Assembly: GCF_028606985.1 (NCBI RefSeq)
Contig: NZ_CP117416.1
Location: 4,837,001 to 4,901,000 of the forward strand
Reading direction: 5' to 3'
Length of the DNA: 64,000 nucleotides
Source of the DNA: Paenibacillus kyungheensis
Lineage (GTDB): Bacteria; Bacillota; Bacilli; Paenibacillales; Paenibacillaceae
The number at the start of each line of letters is the position of its first letter. Position 1 is the stretch's first letter. The position numbers and the translations under genes were made by a program. Below the pieces are notes generated by a model that did not search any database, was not told the origin of the DNA, and was given only the letters and a program-made list of their open reading frames with translations. Positions 8,183-17,142 of this stretch are shown here, piece after piece.

Positions 8183-9064
8183 TTATTGTTGTACTAAAGT
8201 GACTCGAATCTGATTGTAACCTGGAGCTACCGAACGTGGATTGCCTTGAATAGAAACGCCAAATGCATCATCTTTGGTGCCAACTAGACTAAGTGCATCC
8301 GGCTGAATACGGTTATTGGATTCCACTACACCTTGCGCACCATAATAAGCTTGATATGCTTTTCCAAGTGTAACGAGATCCATTTGAGTTGCATAGATCA
8401 TTAACAATTGTTTTTTATCGCCTGCTACCGATTCTCGTAAGCTAATCGATGTCGCATCGGATGGGAAAGGGAAATCCAGTGGCAAATATTTGGTCGTAAT
8501 CAACGGTGTGTTGACTATGCTCAGTGCTGGATTCACAGGTACAATATTAGTTACTACTTCTGGAGCTGTGCCTGCGGCATCAATACGACCGCTATCATTC
8601 GGATTCAATGTTTCTATAGCAGGCGGCGGTGTGGTAGCAGATGGTGTAGATGTATTGATACTAGCTTTATCGGTTACGGTTGGAGTCGTCGTGGCAGTAT
8701 TAGGAGTCGTTGAAGTACTATTTGAAGTGCCTGTTGAAGTGCTAGCAGGTTTGCTAGTGGCACTAGCATTAGACTTGGGTGTGATCAAAATTTTGTTATT
8801 GCTTGAATCATAATTTACATCTGTATTTAGTGCTTCACTGATTGAACGCACTGGTAAATAAGTCGTTCCTTGATACACAATCGGAGACAGCGATTCTCCA
8901 TTAGGTCCAGTCGGCTTATACGCTTTACCACTGATTTCAATATTAAGATTATGATTAAGCGAAGCTGTAATACTTTCGAGTGTAGAACTTGCATAGACGC
9001 CAGCTGATCCTGTTAATGCCATAGCCGCTATATAAATAGGAATAATCCACTTCTTTTTAGACAT
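8183..9064 (-). CDS. Secreted protein with copper-amine-oxidase-N (stalk) domain
   Basis: 293 residues. Residues 1-26 are a signal peptide (basic MSKKK, then a hydrophobic core ending VYA-S). Residues 27-95 are a 'copper amine oxidase N-terminal' or stalk domain (IVYQGTTYLPVRSISEAL, then a strand ending KILITPK). A low-complexity Thr/Ser/Pro/Ala linker of about 100 residues follows. The C-terminal region at 200-293 has no family I recognise, but it is clearly shared with the protein at 18293-19006 (KYLPLDFPFPSDA, LVTLGKAYQAYY, FGVSIQGNPRS). Copper binding should not be assumed from the domain name. Likely exported or wall-associated. Function unknown. Confidence 0.75.
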   Translation of the reverse strand: MSKKKWIIPIYIAAMALTGSAGVYASSTLESITASLNHNLNIEISGKAYKPTGPNGESLSPIVYQGTTYLPVRSISEALNTDVNYDSSNNKILITPKSNASATSKPASTSTGTSNSTSTTPNTATTTPTVTDKASINTSTPSATTPPPAIETLNPNDSGRIDAAGTAPEVVTNIVPVNPALSIVNTPLITTKYLPLDFPFPSDATSISLRESVAGDKKQLLMIYATQMDLVTLGKAYQAYYGAQGVVESNNRIQPDALSLVGTKDDAFGVSIQGNPRSVAPGYNQIRVTLVQQ

Positions 9065-9083
9065 AATTGTTCCCCTCCTGCTG

Positions 9084-9150
9084 ATTACTAATGAAGTTAG
9101 TATTAGTAATATCGGTCAGCGGAAGAGAAACAATTATATGTTATAACTGG
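9084..9150 (-). promoter_or_regulatory. Promoter and 5' UTR stem-loop of stalk-domain gene
   Basis: On the minus strand TATAACATATAATT (9146-9133) contains a TATAAT -10 box. Between it and the AGGAGGGG ribosome binding site lies a perfect 9-bp inverted repeat, ATTACTAAT and ATTAGTAAT (9084-9110). The same arrangement and the same TATAACATATAATT sequence occur before the paralogue at 18293-19006, so the layout looks selected. Confidence 0.6.
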
Positions 9151-9172
9151 ATTAAAATAGTTTTTATTAATA

Positions 9173-11788
9173 TTATAGTTTCCAGATACTTTGGAGACGA
9201 TACACTGTTACATTTATGATTTTGATTTCTCCATTTTTGCTATACAAAAGCATACCGGTATCCTGTGAATCTGGCAAAATCAGATCAGAAAAAACGACCT
9301 GACCATCATTGGCAAATACTTCAACCGAAGAAGCATCGACAAAGATACGTAATTGGACTCGGCGATTGATCGGTTGTAGGATTGCAGATTGCCTTTTCGA
9401 AAATAATTCAGCAAAGCTGGTATTGCCTGACAACGATCGATCGATAAATAGTGACTGTTCTGCACTGTTATAGCCGATATCTGTTTTGTGGTTATTGCCT
9501 TTACGCACTTCAAATCCCCAAGCTTGTGCAGGAGAGGTTGCTGGTAATTCGATTTCGGCTTCAATCTCATAACTGCCTGCTTGCAGATCAGCCAATACAT
9601 TAGGCGACTGCTCTGAGATCACTTGATTCGTAATCGTTCGTAAAGGTGTACGTAACGAAGACAGTTCAGTCAGTGGTTTTTGGAATAAACGTAACCCTTC
9701 TGCTGTATTGCGTAACGATAATTCTCGCGGAATCGTCATTTCACCTTTCCATGCTGTTGTTGGAAAAGCAAATGGATAATCCCAATTGGTCATCCACGCC
9801 ATCGTTATCCGTCGTCCATCCGGTACATGAGCAAATGACATTGCCGCATAAAACTCTTTTCCCCAGTCTACTTTTAATACTTTACCAGCTGGATTGCTAT
9901 TGATAAATGTACCCGCAGGAGTGAGATCGCCGATAAAGTATTCTGCATCTGAACCTGCTGTTTGCGGATTGGCTCCTGTGCTGATCATCAACACCCATTT
10001 GATATGTCCTTGATCGTCGGGTAAAGGAAATAGATCAGGGCATTCCCATACTCCGCCTCGGATATAATCGCCATAGCCAAAATTATCTGTCCATGTCCAA
10101 TCGATCAAATTGGTTGAAGTAAAAAAGCGAATATGATCTCCGCCAGACACCACCATTACCCAGCGTTGATTGGCTTCATCTCTTACTACTTTAGGATCAC
10201 GGAAGTCCCATCCACCAGCTTCAGTAGACGTATGACCTGGATTTTGGATAACGATCGGATGGTCTTGTGAATATTGCCATGTGCGTCCTTTATCTGTGCT
10301 GTAAGCTAATCCTATTTTCTGATTGCCATTAGGCGCATCAGGATCATAAGAAGTATAATAAGCAATCAATCCTTTGCCACCCGAAGAACCAAATAGACCG
10401 GAAGCATTTGTAGTATCAGCGATAGCCGATCCTGACCAAATATGCCCTAGATCGTTCCATTTTAGAGCAAACGGAAGCCTTTTCCAGTGAACAAGATCTG
10501 TGCTTACTGAATGTCCCCATTGTCCTCCATCTTGATAAAATAAATGATATTCGCCTTCAAAATACACCATTCCATTTGGATCGCTGATCCAGTTACGTGA
10601 AGCAGAATAATGATATTGTGGACGATATTGTTCTGTATAATAATCGGCTGGTGCTGTAACAAACACATCTTGAAAAATAATCTGGCCGCCTTGCGCAATC
10701 ATACCGGTATACCCTTGGGTGTAACTGTTGTCTGTTACTGTAATAGCGGCTGGTGTGTATCCATCGATAAAGACTTGAATACGATTTTGGATCATTCGAA
10801 TTTCTAGATGATGATTACTGCTGAGCTGATGCATATAATTTTGAGCAGATTTGGCGATCAGTGTTCCATCTCTTTTTCTCAACTCGACACTGATAGTATT
10901 GCCTTGATTGCGTAGATAAGCGATATAACCTGTAGTCGCTTTATCGTTAGCATGGAAAATCAGACCTGCTGTACTGCCCTGTCTATTGTCTGCAAACGAA
11001 ATATCTGCTTCGGCGATCAGATCGGTTGAACGCAGATTGTATACTTTTATAGACTCTTGCGTTGCAGTGACGATCTTTCCAGAGATATGAGGCATCCATA
11101 TCCCTGTAGTAAGCAAAGGGGTTTTTAGATTGGTATTGAGATCGCTAAGAATAACATTTTGAAAAGTTACACTTCCATCCCATACATGCAAGCCCAGATA
11201 ACCGGAATGATAGGTGGTATCTGTTACTTGCATCACAGGACGATACTGCTTATCCCAATAGACGCTTAACTGAGAGCCGCTGGCTTTGACTTTCAAATGA
11301 TACGTCTGCCCAGCTTGAACATCGACATCATATGACTGTTGCAAAGTACTATTCGTTCCTGAAGCATCTCGAAGCTGAAGCTGCCCGGATGTTGGCTTAA
11401 TCTGTAACCAGTAACTAGCTCCCCCTTCAGCATCAGAGCGAAAAACAAGTGAAGCATCTGTCTGCATATCTTGAATAGTCACATCGGCTTCATAGACAAA
11501 ATCAGCCGATAATGTCGCTGATATCGCACTGACATTTTCTTTGGTATCTGAAGTTAATACGATCCCTGCTGTACTGTCTCTCATCGTTCCTTTTCCTTTG
11601 ATCATCCATGAGGAGATATTGGTTTTGGCCTGAGTAATCGTTACTGCACTACTTGATACAAGAGTAGTCTCTGGTGTTGCTGTCGCCTGTGCAGAAGTTA
11701 TCCCTACCAGACTGAGACTGCATAATATCAGCATGATGACCGCTATCAATCTATACGTGAAGATAGATAAGATACCTGTATGCTTCAT
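9173..11788 (-). CDS. Secreted GH32 levanase/exo-inulinase with two N-terminal beta-sandwich modules
   Basis: 871 residues. A signal peptide spans about 1-34 (cleavage near ITSA-QA). Two related jelly-roll modules follow at about 40-215 and 216-378, each ending in a Y-x-GY-x-G ... FQ(N/D)V pattern like LamG/DUF1080-type carbohydrate modules. The GH32 beta-propeller begins near 385. The nucleophile is D403 (WISDPNG), the transition-state residue D531 (FRDPKV) and the acid/base E582 (WECPD). A C-terminal beta-sandwich ends the protein. The loop after YHLFYQ is short (DGGQWGHSVS) compared with sucrases, as in some levanases. It probably releases fructose or short fructans outside the cell for the neighbouring importer. 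Confidence 0.9.
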   Translation of the reverse strand: MKHTGILSIFTYRLIAVIMLILCSLSLVGITSAQATATPETTLVSSSAVTITQAKTNISSWMIKGKGTMRDSTAGIVLTSDTKENVSAISATLSADFVYEADVTIQDMQTDASLVFRSDAEGGASYWLQIKPTSGQLQLRDASGTNSTLQQSYDVDVQAGQTYHLKVKASGSQLSVYWDKQYRPVMQVTDTTYHSGYLGLHVWDGSVTFQNVILSDLNTNLKTPLLTTGIWMPHISGKIVTATQESIKVYNLRSTDLIAEADISFADNRQGSTAGLIFHANDKATTGYIAYLRNQGNTISVELRKRDGTLIAKSAQNYMHQLSSNHHLEIRMIQNRIQVFIDGYTPAAITVTDNSYTQGYTGMIAQGGQIIFQDVFVTAPADYYTEQYRPQYHYSASRNWISDPNGMVYFEGEYHLFYQDGGQWGHSVSTDLVHWKRLPFALKWNDLGHIWSGSAIADTTNASGLFGSSGGKGLIAYYTSYDPDAPNGNQKIGLAYSTDKGRTWQYSQDHPIVIQNPGHTSTEAGGWDFRDPKVVRDEANQRWVMVVSGGDHIRFFTSTNLIDWTWTDNFGYGDYIRGGVWECPDLFPLPDDQGHIKWVLMISTGANPQTAGSDAEYFIGDLTPAGTFINSNPAGKVLKVDWGKEFYAAMSFAHVPDGRRITMAWMTNWDYPFAFPTTAWKGEMTIPRELSLRNTAEGLRLFQKPLTELSSLRTPLRTITNQVISEQSPNVLADLQAGSYEIEAEIELPATSPAQAWGFEVRKGNNHKTDIGYNSAEQSLFIDRSLSGNTSFAELFSKRQSAILQPINRRVQLRIFVDASSVEVFANDGQVVFSDLILPDSQDTGMLLYSKNGEIKIINVTVYRLQSIWKL

Positions 11789-11834
11789 CTGTTCTTTCCT
11801 CTCTATGCGCCCATGATGATACGAGATTGTTGGA

Positions 11835-13298
11835 TCAAGAAGGTATTAGCTGATAGATATGAAATGATGCCACTGGTAGATCTTGACTCAGTGATTGAAT
11901 ATCTAACCCCTGTGCATCAGGTTCTGGAAAAATAAGATCGGTGATAACGACTTGTCCATCATTAGCAAATAGTTCAATAGAAGAGCGATCTACGTAGATA
12001 CGTAAATCAATCACCGATTGATCTTGATGCACGTTGGCTATATGTTTTCCTGCAAAGTCAGGGTGGAAATGATGATCTCCTGAATCGGTGCGATCGATAT
12101 AAATTTCACCTTTATCCCCTTCATACCCGACAACAGTCGCTTGATGCTGTGATGTACGTAATTTCAAAGCAAATTGACTATGAATATCAGCGGTCATATG
12201 AATCTCATAACTTTCCAATAGTAAAGTGTTCAGCTTGCTCTGAATATCTGCGATAGTGACATGTTCTAACGATAGTATCGTGTTACGCATCGGGAGTAAC
12301 TCTTGTACAGGTTGTTGAATAAGGGTTATGCCTTGAGCTCGCTGTTCTAACGTAAGTTCGCGCGGTAGAGACATCGCCCCACGCCACAATTCGGTAGGCG
12401 TTAGATTGGCATATTTCCAATTGCTCATCCAGCCGATACATATACGCCGACCATCTTCAGCCGGAATATCTGACCAGCATACACCTGCATAATGATCTCG
12501 CCCATAATCAAGCCAGCGCACCTTATAAGAAGAAGCATCCGGTGTAAATGTAGTTCCATCAAAGTCTCCGATAAAATATTGAGTTCGTGACCCTTCGATA
12601 TATTCATCACTGCTTCCAATACTGACTAACATCACCCATTTGGTGATTGCCGATTGACCATCGACCACTAATGGGAACAGATCAGGGCATTCCCACACTC
12701 CATCATGCGAACCTATCCCTTCTCCAAATTCACTAAGAAATGTCCACTCTTTCAAATTCGGTGAACGATACAAATGAACGGTCTGCCCGCAAGCTAGAAT
12801 CATAATCCACTGTTCCGTAGCTTGATGCCAGAATACTTTGGGATCACGAAAATCGATCAGTTCCTTATGTTCTAATACAGGATTGCACTGATATTTGATC
12901 CATGTTCGACCTGCATCCAGACTGTACGCTAGACTTTGTCGTTGCTGAGCACGATCCAATTCATGGTTATGATCATGATGGGTAAAGATAGCGACTAATC
13001 CAGCTTGTCCGCCAAAAAAACCTGTAGAATCGTGCCAATCGACCACTGCACTGCCAGAGAAAATAGTGCCGTACTCATCAGGTGCTAGTGCGATAGATTG
13101 TTCCTGCCAGTTCACCAGATCTGAACTGATGGCGTGTCCCCAATGCATCGGTCCCCATGTTGTTCCATCGGGATGGTATTGAAAAAAGAGATGATACTCA
13201 TCATTAAAATAGACCAATCCATTCGGATCATTGATCCACCCTTGCTGAGGGGTAAAATGATATAGCGGTCGGTATTTTTCTTGTGATTGAATAATCAT
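11835..13298 (-). CDS. Cytoplasmic GH32 beta-fructosidase
   Basis: 487 residues, no signal peptide, ribosome binding site AAGGAGC. The catalytic triad of GH32 is complete: D24 (WINDPNG), D152 (FRDPKV) and E203 (WECPD). The canonical FFQYHPDGTTWGPMHWGHAIS segment is present. A beta-sandwich domain covers about 345-487, with the SSIELFANDG motif near its end. It would hydrolyse imported fructo-oligosaccharides or sucrose. It lies between the importer's binding-protein gene and the secreted GH32 gene, all on one strand with gaps of 42-47 bases, so one operon is likely. Sucrose-6-phosphate hydrolase is less likely because no sucrose PTS is nearby. Confidence 0.9.
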   Translation of the reverse strand: MIIQSQEKYRPLYHFTPQQGWINDPNGLVYFNDEYHLFFQYHPDGTTWGPMHWGHAISSDLVNWQEQSIALAPDEYGTIFSGSAVVDWHDSTGFFGGQAGLVAIFTHHDHNHELDRAQQRQSLAYSLDAGRTWIKYQCNPVLEHKELIDFRDPKVFWHQATEQWIMILACGQTVHLYRSPNLKEWTFLSEFGEGIGSHDGVWECPDLFPLVVDGQSAITKWVMLVSIGSSDEYIEGSRTQYFIGDFDGTTFTPDASSYKVRWLDYGRDHYAGVCWSDIPAEDGRRICIGWMSNWKYANLTPTELWRGAMSLPRELTLEQRAQGITLIQQPVQELLPMRNTILSLEHVTIADIQSKLNTLLLESYEIHMTADIHSQFALKLRTSQHQATVVGYEGDKGEIYIDRTDSGDHHFHPDFAGKHIANVHQDQSVIDLRIYVDRSSIELFANDGQVVITDLIFPEPDAQGLDIQSLSQDLPVASFHIYQLIPS

Positions 13299-13340
13299 AA
13301 TAATAAAGCTCCTTCGGTATCGTTATAGTCACTGTTGATG

Positions 13341-14918
13341 CTATTGCTGATTGCGGTCATATCCTGATTGTTTGATTTGTAGCCATTCTTGTAGTCCCAG
13401 ACGATCTAATTCTTGTAGATATGCAGGCCATTCTTCATTCACTTTGCCATTTTGATACCATTCTGTACGTTTGCGTTGGACATAAGCGAACAGATCCGTT
13501 TCTATCGTCGATAAGCGATCCAACTCTTCAATAGAAAAGAATACTTTAGGATAAATATGATCAGCTTGCATATGCGGAACCATTACTTTCTTCATTAGTT
13601 TTAATCGTGCTGCCGCATCATCAGGCATTGTTGTGTATTTGCCGTAATACTCATTGAGAACTGCTAGCGGGCCAGCGATATTGGTTTTTTGACGTACTTC
13701 AACAGGCGCTGATCCTTCTAAAGAAAGATGTTCTAACATGCCTTTCTTTTTATCGAATTTGAAAATATTTTGCTCTTTAGTATCTCCATACGTTCCCCAG
13801 TTATCTTGTACCGATTGTAGTGGCTCGTATAATTGATCGATCCATTTAGCTGTTGCTTCTATTTGTTGATTGGTACTGGTAATGACCATCTTACCGCGGT
13901 CAAATCCCATTCCATTTGTACGGGTTACATTAATCTGTCCATTTGGGCCAGCCAACGGATTCATCAATTCATAATCATCATTAGAACCGGTAATATTGGC
14001 TTTGTCCCATGTGAAATACAATCCGTAACGTTTGTCTTTTCCTTTTGCTAGATACGTATTCCAATCTTGTTGAGAAGATTCCACATCAATTAGACCTTCT
14101 TGATACAAGCTATGAATATAATTGATCGCATCTTTGTATCCGTTATCCGATGCGGTAAAAACAACTTTGCCATCATTGGTAACGACAGTATGATCCCAGT
14201 TATCGCCGAGTCCAAATGATCCATACAAAAAGGTCAAATCTTCGCCACCTGGCTTATCGATAAAAGATAGCGGAATTTCATCAGCTTCTCCGTTACCGTT
14301 CGGATCTTGCGTTTTGAAAGCGATCAATACTTGTTTTAACTCTTCTGTCGTTTTAGGCATTTTAAGCCCTAACTTTTTGAGCCATGCTTGGTTGATCCAA
14401 GGGAAATCATCTACCGATTGAATCGCTTCTTTACCTGTCCCTAATTCTTCAATCCATGGGAAAGAATAAATATGTCCGTCTGGCGCTGTAATCATTTTTT
14501 TGTACTCAGGTGCTTTTTTTAATACTTTTTGAAAATTAGGCATATAGTTGTTGATCAGATCATCTACCGGAATAATCACGCCATCTTTAGCTAATTTGAG
14601 CAGATCGTAATCGCTATATCCAGCATCAAAGATACCATCTGGAAGATCGCCACTCGCAACTGCCAAATTTCTTTTTTCCACAAACTGATCGGTCGTGTAA
14701 TTTTTCCAGTTGATATGAATACCTGTTTTTTCTTCCAACCGTTTATTGATTAATTTATCGTTCGGATCAGCAGGAGCAAGCGCAGAACTTTGGGTCAAAA
14801 AATTCAAAGTCACTTTACCATTGGGATCGGTATTTTGATTGGATGCACCCGAGTTGCAACCTGTTAAAAGTAGCGCTATTGTTAAGCCAGAGATAGACAC
14901 TTTTTGGATCATTTTCAT
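13341..14918 (-). CDS. Extracellular solute-binding lipoprotein (LplA/LipO-like)
   Basis: 525 residues from ATG 14918; the in-frame ATG at 14933 is rejected because GGAGG lies inside that extension, 8 bases before 14918. The signal peptide ends in the lipobox LLLTGC, with lipidated C21 by this numbering. The rest is a large family 1-type binding protein of the class that pairs with LplB/LplC permeases. Calcium-type loop DPNGNGEADEIPL appears near residue 205. It should bind a fructan-derived oligosaccharide, inferred from the two GH32 genes downstream. No ATPase gene is present; a shared MsmX-type ATPase would be needed. Confidence 0.88.
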   Translation of the reverse strand: MKMIQKVSISGLTIALLLTGCNSGASNQNTDPNGKVTLNFLTQSSALAPADPNDKLINKRLEEKTGIHINWKNYTTDQFVEKRNLAVASGDLPDGIFDAGYSDYDLLKLAKDGVIIPVDDLINNYMPNFQKVLKKAPEYKKMITAPDGHIYSFPWIEELGTGKEAIQSVDDFPWINQAWLKKLGLKMPKTTEELKQVLIAFKTQDPNGNGEADEIPLSFIDKPGGEDLTFLYGSFGLGDNWDHTVVTNDGKVVFTASDNGYKDAINYIHSLYQEGLIDVESSQQDWNTYLAKGKDKRYGLYFTWDKANITGSNDDYELMNPLAGPNGQINVTRTNGMGFDRGKMVITSTNQQIEATAKWIDQLYEPLQSVQDNWGTYGDTKEQNIFKFDKKKGMLEHLSLEGSAPVEVRQKTNIAGPLAVLNEYYGKYTTMPDDAAARLKLMKKVMVPHMQADHIYPKVFFSIEELDRLSTIETDLFAYVQRKRTEWYQNGKVNEEWPAYLQELDRLGLQEWLQIKQSGYDRNQQ

Positions 14919-14954
14919 TATATTTGCCTCCATTACTGTATTGAGATGCCCTGC

Positions 14955-15836
14955 TTATTTGAGCGAACCGACCATAACACCTTTTTCAAAATACTTTTGG
15001 AAAAATGGATACATCACTAACAACGGCAGACTTGAAATCACAATCGAAGAATATTTGATCATTTCAGATAGACGCTTCAGCTCTGCCATCGCCAATTGAT
15101 CACCGATCATACCGGGCATCGTCTGGTTCTGAATCAAAATAGAACGCAACACCAATTGCAACGGATACAGCTTCGCATTATCAAGATAGATCATGGCATC
15201 AAAATAAGAATTCCATTGACCGACAAATGCATATAAAGCGATGACAAAAATAATAGGCTTGGACAGCGGCAATACGATACGGAAAAAGATCGTCCAATCG
15301 TTTGCTCCATCGACATTCGCGGCTTCTTTTAATTCATTTGGAATACCTTTGAAAAACGTACGTGCTAGAATAATATCCCAGACATTCACAATCCCCGGTA
15401 ATAAGATCGCCCAGACTGTATCTAACATGCCTAGATTTTTGACTAGCAAATACGTAGGAATCAATCCACCGCCAAAAAACATCGTGACTATAAACATGGT
15501 CATAAATAGATTGCGACCTTTTAATTCATTTACAGATAACGCATAACCTGCAAATACAGACACAATCACTGTTAAAATCGAAAAGCTAACCGAGTAAAAC
15601 ACAGAATTGATAAATCCGCGCGTCATCGCTTCATTGCCCAAAATTTTGCGGTATCCTTCTAAGCTCCAACTGGATACATTAAAGGAAATCCCTTTATTGA
15701 GTAGAGCGATAGGGTCCATAAAGGAAGCGATTACAATATAGATAAGCGGTACGATAATAATCAGTACTGAGAACGTCAGCAGAATATAATTTAAAATAAT
15801 AATGAACCGATCCATACGTGAGGATGCCATATTCAT
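14955..15836 (-). CDS. Carbohydrate ABC permease, LplC/MalG type
   Basis: 293 residues from ATG 15836. The upstream in-frame GTG (15845) sits inside the AAGGAAGG ribosome binding site and is rejected. Six membrane helices; the EAA loop reads ELKEAANVDGANDWTIFFRIVLPLSKP, contacting the ATPase. The C-terminus KGVMVGSLK is typical of this family. It forms the channel with the permease encoded 14 bases upstream. Confidence 0.92.
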   Translation of the reverse strand: MNMASSRMDRFIIILNYILLTFSVLIIIVPLIYIVIASFMDPIALLNKGISFNVSSWSLEGYRKILGNEAMTRGFINSVFYSVSFSILTVIVSVFAGYALSVNELKGRNLFMTMFIVTMFFGGGLIPTYLLVKNLGMLDTVWAILLPGIVNVWDIILARTFFKGIPNELKEAANVDGANDWTIFFRIVLPLSKPIIFVIALYAFVGQWNSYFDAMIYLDNAKLYPLQLVLRSILIQNQTMPGMIGDQLAMAELKRLSEMIKYSSIVISSLPLLVMYPFFQKYFEKGVMVGSLK

Positions 15837-15850
15837 CTGGTACACCTTCC

Positions 15851-16804
15851 TTAATAGAGGCCTTCGCCTTCATTGAGTTTTTTCACTACAAAGTTGACAG
15901 CTACTAATAAAAAGACGTTGATCACAGAATTAAATAATCCAACTGCCGCAGAATAAGAATAATCACCTGCTTGTAGCCCTACTTTGTATACATAGGTTGC
16001 AATAATCTCAGAGGAAGGTAAATTCATAGATGTCTGCATTAAGTATGCTTTTTCAAAACCTATCGACATAATGCCTCCTGCCGCTAAAATAAACACAATC
16101 GCCATAATCGGTCGAATCGTTGGTAGATCAATATGCAGAATACGTTGTAGTAGATTAGCTCCATCCAGACTTGCCGCATGATGTAGCTCAGGATCAACAC
16201 CTGCCAAAGCCGCCACATAAATGATAGAAGACCATCCTGCACCCTGCCAGATTCCTGACAAAATATAGATCCATCTAAAATATTCGGGTTCTGACATAAA
16301 CATCAGCGGTTGACCAAATATCGCACTGACCAGTTGATTGATAGGACCGACAGGCGATAAAAAGATAAATAACATCCCGACAATAACAACAACAGAGATA
16401 AAGTTCGGTGCATACAACACCAGTTGTACATTTTTCTTTATTTTGGCTTGTCGGACTTGATTGAGCATTAGCGCTAGTACAATAGGAATAGGAAAGCTAC
16501 AGATTAGACCTAGCAAGCTTAACGAAATCGTGTTGGTAAAAATATCTGTGAAATTCGGTGAATGTAAAAACTTTTCGAAATATTTAAGCCCGACCCAATC
16601 ACTTCGCAAAATACCTTTGAGTGGACTGAAGTCTTTAAAAGCAATAATCGCTCCGTACATCGGAATATATTTAAATACGATCGTCAGTATAAGAGCCGGG
16701 GCTAACAACGCGTATAGAAAATAATGATTTTGCTTTTTTTTCAATGTTTTCCTGTGTATCGTTTCACCTTTTCCTGCTTTTATTTTCTGTCCTACTCCAT
16801 CCAC
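15851..16804 (-). CDS. Carbohydrate ABC permease, LplB/MalF type
   Basis: 317 residues from GTG 16804. AAAGGAG lies 9 bases upstream, and an ATG six bases before it is out of frame and stops after four codons. Six helices start at about residue 28; the EAA loop is ELHHAASLDGANLLQRILHIDLPTIRP. First gene of the presumed fructan operon, facing a LacI regulator across a region with several palindromes. Confidence 0.92.
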   Translation of the reverse strand: MDGVGQKIKAGKGETIHRKTLKKKQNHYFLYALLAPALILTIVFKYIPMYGAIIAFKDFSPLKGILRSDWVGLKYFEKFLHSPNFTDIFTNTISLSLLGLICSFPIPIVLALMLNQVRQAKIKKNVQLVLYAPNFISVVVIVGMLFIFLSPVGPINQLVSAIFGQPLMFMSEPEYFRWIYILSGIWQGAGWSSIIYVAALAGVDPELHHAASLDGANLLQRILHIDLPTIRPIMAIVFILAAGGIMSIGFEKAYLMQTSMNLPSSEIIATYVYKVGLQAGDYSYSAAVGLFNSVINVFLLVAVNFVVKKLNEGEGLY

Positions 16805-16848
16805 ATGATTTCACTCCTTTAAGTCCTATTCTGTTTTTAAGAAAGGGC

Positions 16849-17020
16849 TTACATTTTGTAATACATGACTATGATTTACAATTTAACAAACAAATTGTTC
16901 ATTCGTCAATACGTTTTGTAAAAATATTATTTTACATTTGCATTTAATTAATTGACATTAATTCATTAAATAAAGATAATAAATGTACATTATGCACAAA
17001 TTTAAGTTTACATTTGTAAA
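16849..17020. promoter_or_regulatory. Divergent control region with TTACA/TGTAA palindromes
   Basis: The gap between the importer operon and lacI (16805-17142) is very AT-rich and holds related inverted repeats: TTACA-TTT-TGTAA (16849-16861), TGTAAAA-N6-TTTTACA (16917-16936), AATGTACATT (16982-16991) and TTTACA-TT-TGTAAA (17007-17020). All share the TTACA/TGTAA half-site. They are candidate operators for the divergent LacI protein. The exact set of bound sites cannot be decided by reading. Confidence 0.55.
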
Positions 17021-17142
17021 ATCAGTTTGCTATTCAATGCGAATTATTATACATTTAATACAAATAACGAATACACAATATAGACCTGATAACGAATCGT
17101 TTCTTTTGAAAATATGTGATGATTAAAGGTGGACAAACGATC

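Noticed and set aside
8183-9064. Copper amine oxidase
   Set aside because: Only the small N-terminal stalk domain is present; no catalytic domain, topaquinone motif or copper ligands.
13341-16804. Missing ABC ATPase genes as a sign of broken importers (also at 35684-38640 and 59880-62986)
   Set aside because: CUT1 importers of Bacilli commonly share one MsmX-type ATPase encoded elsewhere.
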